The notes under the pieces were generated by a model, which searched no databases, had not been told where the DNA came from, and saw only the letters and a program-made list of their open reading frames with translations. Of a stretch of 64,000 nucleotides of DNA, positions 17,054 through 25,496 are shown piece after piece. The stretch is taken from contig CAJUIL010000005.1 in assembly GCA_910586225.1 (NCBI GenBank), positions 1 to 64,000 on the forward strand, written 5' to 3'. Source of the DNA: an uncultured Eubacterium sp. (lineage in GTDB: Bacteria > Bacillota > Clostridia > Lachnospirales > Lachnospiraceae). Position 1 is the first letter of the stretch; each line of letters starts with the position of its first letter. The position numbers and the translations under genes are program-made.

Positions 17054-18832
17054 ATGATTCGAATCGTAAAGAAATTTGGAAGTATTATGACGCATGAGCA
17101 AAAGATACGCTTAGTAATACTTGGTGTACTGATGGTGATTGGCGCTGTCTTGGAGATGGTTGGCGTATCACTGGTGTTTCCGCTGATGACAGCTGTCATG
17201 GATAAGAATTTTATGGACAAGCCGTATATGAAGGTGGTCTGTGAAATGTTCCATATCCAGACCTATAATGAAGCGATGATGCTCATACTTGGCGCATTGA
17301 TTTTTATTTATGTTGTAAAAAACGCGTTTTTATTTCTGGAATATTATCTGCAGTATCGATTTGTGTGCAACAACCGTTTTCTTGTGCAGCGTCAGCTTTT
17401 GCAGGTATATATGTACCGTCCTTATGAATTTTATTTAAACGCGACGACAGCGGAGATTATGCGGATCATTAATACGGATGTTGTCAATGCTTTTAGCCTG
17501 TTAACGACTGTGCTGAATTTCTTTACGGAGATCATTGTCAGCGCGGCGCTGATCATTATTATTTTCGTCATTGACCCGGTCATGGCGGCGCTGATCGGGC
17601 TTGTGCTCGGACTGATCATGCTGCTTATTTTTAAAGCGGTCAAGCCTGTGCTGCGCAGGGCGAGCCAGCGATTTATGAAAAATACGTCGCTGTCGAATAA
17701 ATGGCTGCTCCAGTCGCTGAACGGTATTAAGGATGTAAAGGTCAGCCACAAGGAAGAATATTTTATTGAAGAATATGCCGTATACGGTCAAAAAGCAATC
17801 GACGCAGAAAAGATCAACAGCGTTGTAACGATGCTGCCGCGCCTTCTTATTGAAGCGGTCAGCATTTCCGCCGTCCTTTCTGTGATCATGGTGCTGCTTG
17901 CAATGGGACAAAGTATCGACGCGCTCATGCCGCAGCTGACCGCATTTGCGTTTGCCGCGGTCCGGCTGCTCCCAAGCACGACCAGGATCAGCGGAGCAGT
18001 CAATTCGGCGGCATTTCAGGAGCCGATGCTGGACAATCTGATCAAAAATCTAAACGCCGCAAAGGAGTTGGAGCAGCAAAAACAGCAGGAGCAGACAATC
18101 GAGCAGCAAAGACGGGAAACGGCGCTGCAAAGCGGCAGAAGGCTGTCGTATGAAAAGCAGTTTGAGCTGTCGGGCATCCATTTTGCATATCCAAACGCGG
18201 AAGCTAAGGTACTGGACGGCGCGGATATGGTCATTCCGGTCGGAAGCTCGGTTGGCATTATCGGCGCGTCCGGCTCCGGCAAAACGACAGCGGTCGACCT
18301 TCTGCTTGGATTGCTGAAGCCGCAGTCCGGCGGTGTATTTACCGATGGCATGGATATCCATGAGGATTATTATGATTGGCTGTCGCATTTGAGCTATATT
18401 CCGCAGACGATCTATATGCTGGATGACACAATACGGGCAAATATCGCGTTTGGCATCCATAAAGATCAGATAGACGACCAAAGGGTGTGGAAGGCAGCGC
18501 AGGAGGCCCAGCTTTTGGAGTTTATCGACAGCCTGCCGCAGGGGATGGAAACGAAGATCGGAGAACGCGGCGTGCGGCTGTCCGGCGGGCAGCGGCAAAG
18601 GATCGGGATTGCACGGGCGCTTTATACTGATCCGGAGCTGGTTATTTTTGACGAGGCCACCTCTGCGCTGGACAATGAAACGGAGGCCGCGATCATGGAA
18701 TCCATTAACAGCCTGCATGGGCGCAAGACGCTTGTGATCATTGCGCACAGACTTACTACGATCGAGGAATGTGATTATATTTACCGAGTGGAAAACGCGA
18801 GGATTGAGGCGGTGCTGCCGCAGCATTCATAA
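17054..18832 (+). CDS. ABC exporter/flippase, fused permease and ATPase (PglK/MsbA type)
   Basis: The 592-residue half-transporter has six membrane helices in about residues 1-310 and a C-terminal ATPase with Walker A GASGSGKT, signature RLSGGQRQRIG, Walker B LVIFDEATSALD and the switch IIAHRL. A glutamine-rich stretch (LEQQKQQEQTIEQQRRE) joins the two parts. The position directly after a sugar transferase and a PglF-like dehydratase suggests it flips a lipid-linked oligosaccharide, as PglK does, but a lipid or peptide exporter cannot be excluded. ATG 17054 sits behind AGGAGG at 17042-17047; the frame is open 25 codons further upstream, overlapping the previous gene, but lacks a binding site there. 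Confidence 0.9.
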   Translation: MIRIVKKFGSIMTHEQKIRLVILGVLMVIGAVLEMVGVSLVFPLMTAVMDKNFMDKPYMKVVCEMFHIQTYNEAMMLILGALIFIYVVKNAFLFLEYYLQYRFVCNNRFLVQRQLLQVYMYRPYEFYLNATTAEIMRIINTDVVNAFSLLTTVLNFFTEIIVSAALIIIIFVIDPVMAALIGLVLGLIMLLIFKAVKPVLRRASQRFMKNTSLSNKWLLQSLNGIKDVKVSHKEEYFIEEYAVYGQKAIDAEKINSVVTMLPRLLIEAVSISAVLSVIMVLLAMGQSIDALMPQLTAFAFAAVRLLPSTTRISGAVNSAAFQEPMLDNLIKNLNAAKELEQQKQQEQTIEQQRRETALQSGRRLSYEKQFELSGIHFAYPNAEAKVLDGADMVIPVGSSVGIIGASGSGKTTAVDLLLGLLKPQSGGVFTDGMDIHEDYYDWLSHLSYIPQTIYMLDDTIRANIAFGIHKDQIDDQRVWKAAQEAQLLEFIDSLPQGMETKIGERGVRLSGGQRQRIGIARALYTDPELVIFDEATSALDNETEAAIMESINSLHGRKTLVIIAHRLTTIEECDYIYRVENARIEAVLPQHS

Positions 18833-18846
18833 GAGGGGGATTTTTG

Positions 18847-19389
18847 ATGAAAAAGAAAAAGGCTTTTTTCCTGGACAGGGACGGGACGCTAAATGTAGAT
18901 AAGAGATTTATCAAAAAAGCTGAGGAGATCGAGCTGTGTCCGGGCGCAGCCGAAGCAGTCCGGCTGATCAATGAAAGCGGTTACCTTGCGATTATTGTAT
19001 CTAACCAGTCAGTCATTGCGCGGGGCGAGGCGTCCTTTGCGGAGGTGGAACGGATGATGGAGCGGGTTGGGGAGCTGTTAGCCAAGGGCGGTGCGCATAT
19101 TGACGATTGGTTTTACTGCCCGCACCATCCGGACAGAGGTTTTGCGGGCGAGGTGCCGGAGCTAAAGATCGAATGCAGCTGCCGTAAGCCGCAGCCAGGG
19201 CTTCTGCTGCAGGCCGCTGAAAAGTACCAGATCGATCTGGAACGGTCTTATATGATCGGGGACAGCTTTCGGGACGTCGGCGCCGGACGAAATGCCGGGT
19301 GTACCGCTTATCTGCTGAATGATCACAATGGAAATGATTACGATTATGAGGATCTGCTGGATTGTGTAAAGGCGATATTAAACACGTGA
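18847..19389 (+). CDS. gmhB: HAD phosphatase, D,D-heptose 1,7-bisphosphate phosphatase type
   Basis: The 180-residue protein has the HAD-IIIA layout: FFLDRDGTLN with the nucleophile Asp near residue 10, VSNQS, the zinc-binding loop CPHHP...ECSCRKPQPG, and MIGDSFRDVGAGRNAGC. These features match GmhB and the histidinol-phosphate phosphatase domain of HisB. In a surface-glycan operon of a Gram-positive it may serve ADP- or GDP-heptose synthesis, but no other heptose genes are visible, so the substrate is uncertain. A GAGGGGG site precedes ATG 18847, 14 bases after the transporter stop. Confidence 0.85.
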   Translation: MKKKKAFFLDRDGTLNVDKRFIKKAEEIELCPGAAEAVRLINESGYLAIIVSNQSVIARGEASFAEVERMMERVGELLAKGGAHIDDWFYCPHHPDRGFAGEVPELKIECSCRKPQPGLLLQAAEKYQIDLERSYMIGDSFRDVGAGRNAGCTAYLLNDHNGNDYDYEDLLDCVKAILNT

Positions 19390-19412
19390 CAAAGGAACGG
19401 AGGTTAATTATT

Positions 19413-20447
19413 ATGGAGATGGATATGGATTTTTTACGGAAGCTGCCAGCTCCCGATGAGCTAAAACTGCAGTTTCCGGTAAGCAGTCAGATTGAAGAGA
19501 CGAAAGCAAGGCGTGATGAGGAGATCTGTAATATTTTTGAAGGCAGGGACGACCGCCTGCTTTTGATTATCGGACCGTGTTCGGCAGATCATGAGGATGC
19601 GGTGATCGATTATATTTTACGGCTGCGCAAGGTACAGGATGCCGTAGCAGATAAGATCTATATGATCCCGCGTATTTATACGAATAAGCCAAGGACAATC
19701 GGCGTTGGCTACAAGGGAATGCTGCACCAGCCGGACCCGGAGAAAAAGACGGATATGCTGGGTGGGATCATTGCGATCCGCCAGATACATATGCGCGCAG
19801 TAGAGGAAACTGGATTTACGTGTGCGGATGAGATGCTCTATCCGGAAAACCATAGGTATCTGTCAGATATGCTTTCGTATGTGGCGGTGGGCGCGCGTTC
19901 GGTCGAGGACCAGCAGCACAGGCTGACAGCCAGTGGGCTTGGTATTCCGGTCGGTATGAAAAATCCAACGGGCGGAGATCTTACGGTAATGATGAATTCG
20001 ATTATTGCCGCACAGTGCAGCCATACGTTTTTGTACCGCGGCTGGGAAGTAAAGACAGGCGGTAATCCTTATGCGCACGTGATCTTGCGCGGCTATGTGG
20101 ATAAATTCGGGCGCAATATTCCGAATTACCATTATGAGGATCTGCAGCACGTCATAGAGCTGTATGGGGAAAAGGAGCTTGCCAATCCGGCGGTTATTAT
20201 CGATACGAATCATTCCAATTCCGGGAAAAATTTTCTGGAGCAGATCCGCATCAGCAAAGATATCATGCATAGCTGCAAGGTTTCGAAACAGATCCACAGT
20301 CTGGTCAAGGGGCTGATGATCGAGAGTTATCTGGAGGACGGCGCGCAGGAGGTAAACGGCCACTGTTACGGAAAGTCTATTACAGACCCATGTCTTGGAT
20401 GGGAAAAGACGGAACGTCTTATTTATGAGCTTGCCGAGCTTTGGTAA
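19413..20447 (+). CDS. aroF: 3-deoxy-7-phosphoheptulonate (DAHP) synthase, class I
   Basis: The 344-residue protein is a class I (AroF/G/H type) DAHP synthase, which condenses phosphoenolpyruvate and erythrose 4-phosphate in the first shikimate step. Visible motifs are LLIIGPCSADHEDA, IYTNKPRTIGVGYKG, ADEMLYPENHRY, VGARSVEDQQHR and IDTNHSNSGKN. ATG 19413 follows ACGGAGG at 19397-19403. Other shikimate genes are not nearby. It follows gmhB after 23 bases and may be transcribed with the glycan genes; a functional reason is not obvious. The feedback specificity (Phe, Tyr or Trp) cannot be told, so the letter of the gene symbol is arbitrary. Confidence 0.93.
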   Translation: MEMDMDFLRKLPAPDELKLQFPVSSQIEETKARRDEEICNIFEGRDDRLLLIIGPCSADHEDAVIDYILRLRKVQDAVADKIYMIPRIYTNKPRTIGVGYKGMLHQPDPEKKTDMLGGIIAIRQIHMRAVEETGFTCADEMLYPENHRYLSDMLSYVAVGARSVEDQQHRLTASGLGIPVGMKNPTGGDLTVMMNSIIAAQCSHTFLYRGWEVKTGGNPYAHVILRGYVDKFGRNIPNYHYEDLQHVIELYGEKELANPAVIIDTNHSNSGKNFLEQIRISKDIMHSCKVSKQIHSLVKGLMIESYLEDGAQEVNGHCYGKSITDPCLGWEKTERLIYELAELW

Positions 20448-20478
20448 TATCAGGACAGACAAAACGAAAGATGGAAAG

Positions 20479-23400
20479 ATGAATTATTTGAGAAAATTGG
20501 CGGGAATTTCGGTTCTGATGACGGTTATTTTTATGATTGCAGCATTGCTGCAGTTCCAGACAGAGGATTTTCCTGCGTCGGAGGATCAGTTTGAGTACTT
20601 TTTAAGCGAGGGATGGACGATGGCTTCGTTTTCCCCAGACAGCCAGGGATTGTCTGAGGAGGAGCTGGAGGATCCAAGGACGATACAAAAGCTGATGGAT
20701 GCTGCCCAGGCAGAGGGAAGATGCCAGGAGGTGAAGCTTCCGTATGAGGGCCGCTCGGACGGCGGCAGGCTTCTGATCTTTGAAAGTATGATCCCGCAGC
20801 AATACGCGGGGCTTGCGCTGGACTTTTTTAGCGAAGGAGCCGTGGTGCACGTTATTTTGGATGGCGAGGTGCTGTGCCATTCAGGATCGCAGGAAGCGGA
20901 TGGGCTGCAGGAGTCATCCGGTAATATAGAAAGCTTCATAACGATTCCTAGCATAATTGAGCACGGCAGGCTGTGGATCACGCTGCTGTCTGATCAGCAG
21001 GAGCATACGCCGATGCTTGGGGAAATCCGTTTAAAAACGCGGGATAAGGTTGTGATCGGCGTGGTTGGCAACAGTATAGCGGATATTTGCTGCTGCCTTG
21101 TGATCATGATTATGTCGATCATTATGTTTGTGCTTGCGCTTGTGCGGTGGTATGCAAAGCAGCCGTCAAGAGGAGAGGTCTATCTTGGACTTGCTGGAGT
21201 TGTTTCCGGGGTATATTGCTTTATCGGGACGGGTACGCTGGACATTTTTTATGATCTGCAGGAAGTATATGAGATGCAGGAATATCTTGTACTGCTGCTT
21301 GCTCTGCTTTTAGCGCAGTATTTTGAGCAGAACTTGCATTCGCTGTATCCTAAGCGTTTTTTTGTGCTGCTATGTTGGATGAGCGTTCAGCCGCTTTTGC
21401 AGCTCGGACTGCATTTTTGCGGGATCCAAGACCTTAAGGATATGGGGAGGCTGTCTGCGCTTTCCATTGGCGCGGTTTGTGTGACCGCGATGGTCAGCTT
21501 GATGCAGTATGATTACTGGCATAAGAGTCATCAGACGGTGCTTACCGTTCTTGCATTCCTGGTATTGTTGGCAGGCGGGGCTGCGAATGTGCTGCAGAAT
21601 ATCAGAAACGGAGGAGTCCATGTCAATACGGCGGGGCAGTATAGTATGACCGTATTTGCGGTTATGATGTCGATCGTTCATGTGCTGCAGCTTTCGAGGG
21701 AGTATCTCGCGGATGTTAAGGAGCGGGTCCGCCAGGCGCGCCAGCAGAATATCCGTCTGGAGCAGGCAAAGAAGGAGGCGGACGCTGCAAGACAGGAGGC
21801 GCTTGCGGCCAATGAGGCAAAGGGAACGTTTTTGGCGCATATGTCTCATGAGATCCGAACGCCGATTAACGCGGTGCTGGGCATGGATGAAATGATTCTG
21901 CGGGAAGCAAAGGAGAAAAATATCCAGGAGTATGCGATGGATATTTATACAGCAGGGCAGACGTTATTGTCGCTGATCAATGATATTTTGGATTTTTCCA
22001 AGATTGAGTCCGGCAAAATGGAAATTGTACCTGTGGAATACGACCTGAGCAGCCTGATCCATGATCTGGCCAATATGGCAGCGCAGCGGGCGGAGGATAA
22101 AAAGATCAAGCTGGAAACAGACGTTGACAGCAGGCTTCCTTCCAGACTGTATGGTGACGATGTGCGTATCCGCCAGGTATTGACTAATATTTTGACAAAT
22201 GCGGTAAAGTATACGCATGAGGGGACGGTCTGGCTGCGTGTCCAAAGCCGTATGGACGGTGAAACAGCTGTGCTCCGGTTTGAAGTGGAGGATACGGGCA
22301 TTGGGATCAAGGAAGAGGATCTGCCAAAACTTTCCGCTGAGTTTGAGCGGATCGAGGAGGACAGAAACCGGAATATTGAAGGAACCGGACTTGGCATGAG
22401 CATTACGATCCAGCTGCTTGCGCTTTTAGGAAGCAGGCTGCAGGTAGAAAGTGTTTATGGGACGGGCTCCAAATTTTATTTCGATCTGGAGCAAAGGATT
22501 ATTGATCATACGCCGATCGGGGATTTTCAGACGAGAGTGCAGCAGCTTGCGGAGCATTACAGCTACTATGCAAAAATCTGCGCGCCGCAGGCCTCTATCC
22601 TGGTCGTGGACGACAACGCGGTAAACCGTAAGGTACTGCGCAGCCTGCTCAAGGAAACGCAGATCCAGGTAACCGATGCGCAGGGAGGCAGGGAATGTCT
22701 GGAATTGGTGCAGAAATATCATTTTGACCTGATCTTTTTGGACCATATGATGCCGGAAATGGACGGAGTGGAAACGCTGCATCATATCCGGGCGCTTTCC
22801 GATTTCCCATGCCAGGTTACGCCGATCGTCGTATTGACAGCCAATGCCGTTACTGGTGCAAAGGAAAAATATTTGGCTGAAGGGTTTGACGGCTTTTTAT
22901 CAAAGCCTGTGGTACCAGATAAGCTGGAGCAGATGCTTTTGCAGATGCTGCCGGACGAGCTGCAGGTCAAGGCAGCCGGGCGGGCCGCAGGCGGCGTACC
23001 GCAGCCGGGGCTGGATAGACAGCCAGCAGGCGAAGGGAAGGCAGGACAGCCGACAGGCGAACCACAGGCTGATTTGGCCGGACGGTCTGCAGCGTACTGT
23101 GTGGAAGAGGATATGTTGGAGGAGCTTGCACAGGTAGACGGGCTGGACTGGCAGTATGCTTGGATGCATTTGCCGGACAGGGAGCTTTTGGAGTATACGC
23201 TGAAGGAGTTTTATTATCAGCTTGCGTCTGCCGCAGACCGTCTGGAGCATTCGTTTGCAGGTATTACAGCGGCGTGTAAGGAGCCCAAGGGCGGTACGGA
23301 GGGTGAGCTGGAGCAGCAGCTTGACGCATACCGGATCCAGGTGCACGCGATGAAGAGCCTGGCTGCAACGGTAGGGATCCTGCCGCTTTCCGGTGTTGCG

Positions 23401-23760
23401 AGGATGCTGGAGTATGCGGCCAGAGACGGGAATACGGAGGTCGTGCTGTCTGTGACGCCGCCATTTTTGACGGAATGGCGCAGCTATCGCGAAAAGCTGC
23501 AGGGTGTTTTCGGCGTTGGCGAGGAAGCCCGAAAGGAAGTGACAGACTGCTCTGTGATACAGGCGCTTGTGGAAATGGTGCGCGTTAGTATGCAGGAGAT
23601 GGATATCGACCAGGCAGACCAGCTGATGGAACAGCTGCGGGGGTATACGTTTTCTGGGAAAATTGATGAAAATATGCAAAGGCTGGCGCAGGCAGTTACA
23701 AACCTGGATGCAGAAGAAGCCGAGCGGCTTGCCGGGATATTGCTGGAAAGTTTTTCGTAG
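20479..23760 (+). CDS. hybrid sensor histidine kinase with receiver and HPt domains
   Basis: A 1093-residue phosphorelay kinase. Order: N-terminal membrane helix (LAGISVLMTVIFMIAALLQ), an extracytoplasmic domain to about residue 195, seven-helix membrane region resembling 7TMR-DISM sensors (about 195-410), a coiled coil, HisKA with MSHEIRTPINAVLG (phospho-His457), HATPase with NAVKYTHEG, EDTGIGIKEEDL and EGTGLGMSI, a receiver with VVDDNAVN, FLDHMMPEMDG (Asp755) and LSKPV, then a Pro/Gly-rich linker and an HPt domain with VHAMKSLAA (His956). ATG 20479 is preferred because the upstream extension overlaps aroF; its binding site is weak. The signal is unknown. A separate response regulator gene follows and is the likely output partner. 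Confidence 0.92.
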   Translation: MNYLRKLAGISVLMTVIFMIAALLQFQTEDFPASEDQFEYFLSEGWTMASFSPDSQGLSEEELEDPRTIQKLMDAAQAEGRCQEVKLPYEGRSDGGRLLIFESMIPQQYAGLALDFFSEGAVVHVILDGEVLCHSGSQEADGLQESSGNIESFITIPSIIEHGRLWITLLSDQQEHTPMLGEIRLKTRDKVVIGVVGNSIADICCCLVIMIMSIIMFVLALVRWYAKQPSRGEVYLGLAGVVSGVYCFIGTGTLDIFYDLQEVYEMQEYLVLLLALLLAQYFEQNLHSLYPKRFFVLLCWMSVQPLLQLGLHFCGIQDLKDMGRLSALSIGAVCVTAMVSLMQYDYWHKSHQTVLTVLAFLVLLAGGAANVLQNIRNGGVHVNTAGQYSMTVFAVMMSIVHVLQLSREYLADVKERVRQARQQNIRLEQAKKEADAARQEALAANEAKGTFLAHMSHEIRTPINAVLGMDEMILREAKEKNIQEYAMDIYTAGQTLLSLINDILDFSKIESGKMEIVPVEYDLSSLIHDLANMAAQRAEDKKIKLETDVDSRLPSRLYGDDVRIRQVLTNILTNAVKYTHEGTVWLRVQSRMDGETAVLRFEVEDTGIGIKEEDLPKLSAEFERIEEDRNRNIEGTGLGMSITIQLLALLGSRLQVESVYGTGSKFYFDLEQRIIDHTPIGDFQTRVQQLAEHYSYYAKICAPQASILVVDDNAVNRKVLRSLLKETQIQVTDAQGGRECLELVQKYHFDLIFLDHMMPEMDGVETLHHIRALSDFPCQVTPIVVLTANAVTGAKEKYLAEGFDGFLSKPVVPDKLEQMLLQMLPDELQVKAAGRAAGGVPQPGLDRQPAGEGKAGQPTGEPQADLAGRSAAYCVEEDMLEELAQVDGLDWQYAWMHLPDRELLEYTLKEFYYQLASAADRLEHSFAGITAACKEPKGGTEGELEQQLDAYRIQVHAMKSLAATVGILPLSGVARMLEYAARDGNTEVVLSVTPPFLTEWRSYREKLQGVFGVGEEARKEVTDCSVIQALVEMVRVSMQEMDIDQADQLMEQLRGYTFSGKIDENMQRLAQAVTNLDAEEAERLAGILLESFS

Positions 23761-24068
23761 GAGCTGTTGCAAAACGTGAATGATACCGATCAACGAATAA
23801 GTATACCGTGAGCCAGAGTATTCATCTGGTAACTCTTCCAAAACTGTTTCCTCCGTCAAAATTGTTTGTTTTTTAAATCAATTAGTCGATTGTCAGAGCA
23901 GGTAGATGGCCGGGTCAAGGTAGCCAAAAGTTGCGGTTTGTGTTATACTTGCTTCATGGCAGTATGGAAATTAAAAACAGGCATATCATGCCCTTTGGGT
24001 ACAAATATAAAATAAGGAAGCGGTTGTACGGGTCTGTTTGATACTATGGAAGAACGGGAGGAAAAGAA
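23761..24068. other. 308-base gap with possible insertion-sequence scar and extended -10
   Basis: No gene was recognised. Directly at the kinase stop the sequence GGAGCTGTTGCAAAACG begins, which resembles the terminal repeats of some DDE-transposase insertion sequences, and the next 100 bases keep an open minus-strand reading frame (EETVLEELPDEYSGSRYTYS) that I could not assign. A possible extended -10 (TGTTATACT, 23941-23949) without a good -35 could serve the next gene. Confidence 0.35.
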
Positions 24069-24842
24069 ATGAAGAAAATTTTATTGATCGGAAAGCTGAA
24101 CAGTGTGGTAAAGGAAACGAGCCAGTTTTTGTCGCAGTATTTTCATGTGCAGCTTTGTTCGGAAAATTCCGGTGTATTGGAAGGGATGCTAAAGATTGTA
24201 AATCCTGATTTAGTATTGATCAGCTTGATCGGCGCTTATGGCATCGATACGTCCAGCTTTTTTATGCTCAGCGACAAGTATGCGCAGATCCCGGTATTGA
24301 CGATTGGGACGAAGGAAGAAAGCAGCACGTTTTTTAAATATTATGAAAACGGACAGTTTGAAAACCTGATCCGTCCGGTAGAGAACTCTGTGATCATGGA
24401 GGCGGTGTGCCGCAGGCTTGGCATGGAACAGGAGGAGGCCGAGCGTGATGCTGCGCTGAAAAAAGAGGAGAAGTCAGGAAAAAAACGGATCCTGGTGGTA
24501 GACGATAACGGTACTGCCCTGCGGACGATGAAGGCAATGCTGGAGGAGCGCTATGAGGTCGCATTGGCGGTTTCCGGTGCGCAGGCGATGACCTCGATCG
24601 GTAAAAAGCGGCCGGATCTGATCCTGCTGGACTATGAAATGCCGGTCTGCGACGGTCGGATGACATTGGAAATGATACGCGCGGATGAGGAAATGTCGGA
24701 TATTCCGGTGATCTTCCTGACAGCGGTCAACGACCGGGAAAATATTGAAGCGGTATTGAAATTAAAGCCTGCGGGCTATTTCTTAAAACCGCCGATAAAG
24801 GACCGCCTGCTTGCGGAAATTGAGAAGGTGCTGCTTGCGTAG
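24069..24842 (+). CDS. two-receiver response regulator, first receiver degenerate
   Basis: The 257-residue protein consists of two CheY-like folds and no DNA-binding or enzymatic output. Residues about 1-125 keep the fold, but the phosphoacceptor position reads PDLVLISLIG, with Ser where Asp is expected, and the acidic pocket is missing, so it cannot be phosphorylated normally. Residues about 138-255 form an intact receiver: ILVVDDNGTALRTM, LILLDYEMPVCDGR (Asp188), FLTAVN and FLKPP. It follows the hybrid kinase after 308 bases and is probably part of its relay; a protein-protein output or a shuttle role is likely. GGGAGGAAAAG precedes the ATG. A strong terminator lies 45 bases downstream. Confidence 0.88.
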   Translation: MKKILLIGKLNSVVKETSQFLSQYFHVQLCSENSGVLEGMLKIVNPDLVLISLIGAYGIDTSSFFMLSDKYAQIPVLTIGTKEESSTFFKYYENGQFENLIRPVENSVIMEAVCRRLGMEQEEAERDAALKKEEKSGKKRILVVDDNGTALRTMKAMLEERYEVALAVSGAQAMTSIGKKRPDLILLDYEMPVCDGRMTLEMIRADEEMSDIPVIFLTAVNDRENIEAVLKLKPAGYFLKPPIKDRLLAEIEKVLLA

Positions 24843-24886
24843 GATAAAAGGCCTGCGGGCAGCTGCTTTGGGTGGAAGAAGAAAAG

Positions 24887-24934
24887 CTCTGTAAAGCCAG
24901 GAAAGAAGGCTTTGCAGAGTTTTTTTATATTTTT
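24887..24934 (+). terminator. terminator after the two-receiver gene
   Basis: CTCTGTAAAGCC (24887-24898) pairs with GGCTTTGCAGAG (24908-24919) with one wobble, followed by T7 and a further T-rich tail. This separates the relay genes from the sigma factor operon. Confidence 0.9.
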
Positions 24935-24986
24935 GGAATGGGTGCGCTAAATCGTGGATGTCTTTCGTGTTATAGGGTGAAAGGAG

Positions 24987-25496
24987 TTGATCATACTGTA
25001 CATCAAAACAGAAGAAGCGTACACCTGGGCAGTAGAAAAATTTTCGGATATGGTGTTTCGTATTGCCTATCAGCAGCTATTTCACACACACGACGCGCAG
25101 GACGTGGTGCAGGATGTGTTTTTAAAGCTTTTGGGCCATAAGGATAAGTGTTTCCAGGATGAGGAGCATTTGAAGGCGTGGCTCATACGTGTGACGGTAA
25201 ACCAGTGCTTGGATTGCAAAAAGGCGCTTGTACGAAGGATTACGGTTCCGGTGGAACGGCTGGAGTATCCGTCCGATCCGGCGAACCAGGAGCTTTTGGA
25301 GGAGTTGTACGAGCTGCCGCCAGATTACCGCATTGTGCTGTATCTGTATTATTATGAGCAATATACGATCAAAGAAATCGCACAGATACTCGGTAAAAAG
25401 CAAAATACGGTAAATTCCAGGCTGACCAGGGGACGCAAACGGTTGAAAAAGCAGATGGAGGAAAAGAATGAGAGATTTATACAAACGTACATTTGA
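24987..25496 (+). CDS. ECF-type RNA polymerase sigma factor
   Basis: A protein of about 166-169 residues with sigma region 2 (AVEKFSDMVFRIAYQQLFHT, then DAQDVVQDVFLKLL) and region 4 (YELPPDYRIVLYLYYYEQYTIKEIAQILGKKQNTVNSRLTRGRKRLKK), typical of short sigma-70 family ECF factors. The start is unusual: no ATG is available. TTG 24987 lies only one base after the AAAGGAG site (24980-24986 region), while CTG 24996 is 10 bases away, a better spacing, and gives LYIKTEEAYTW. Either would be a rare start, perhaps keeping expression low. Its last 29 bases overlap the next gene, the usual sigma/anti-sigma coupling. Confidence 0.88.
   Translation: MIILYIKTEEAYTWAVEKFSDMVFRIAYQQLFHTHDAQDVVQDVFLKLLGHKDKCFQDEEHLKAWLIRVTVNQCLDCKKALVRRITVPVERLEYPSDPANQELLEELYELPPDYRIVLYLYYYEQYTIKEIAQILGKKQNTVNSRLTRGRKRLKKQMEEKNERFIQTYI

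Noticed and set aside
18050..18826. 258-codon antisense frame in the ABC flippase gene
   Set aside because: It lies fully antisense to the conserved ATPase domain, its peptide is Arg/His/Gln-rich and without a recognisable family.
22900..23859. 319-codon open frame on the minus strand within the hybrid kinase gene
   Set aside because: It is antisense to the HPt and receiver part of a well-supported kinase, has no ribosome binding site and shows no domain; its first 30 codons outside the kinase may be an IS scrap.
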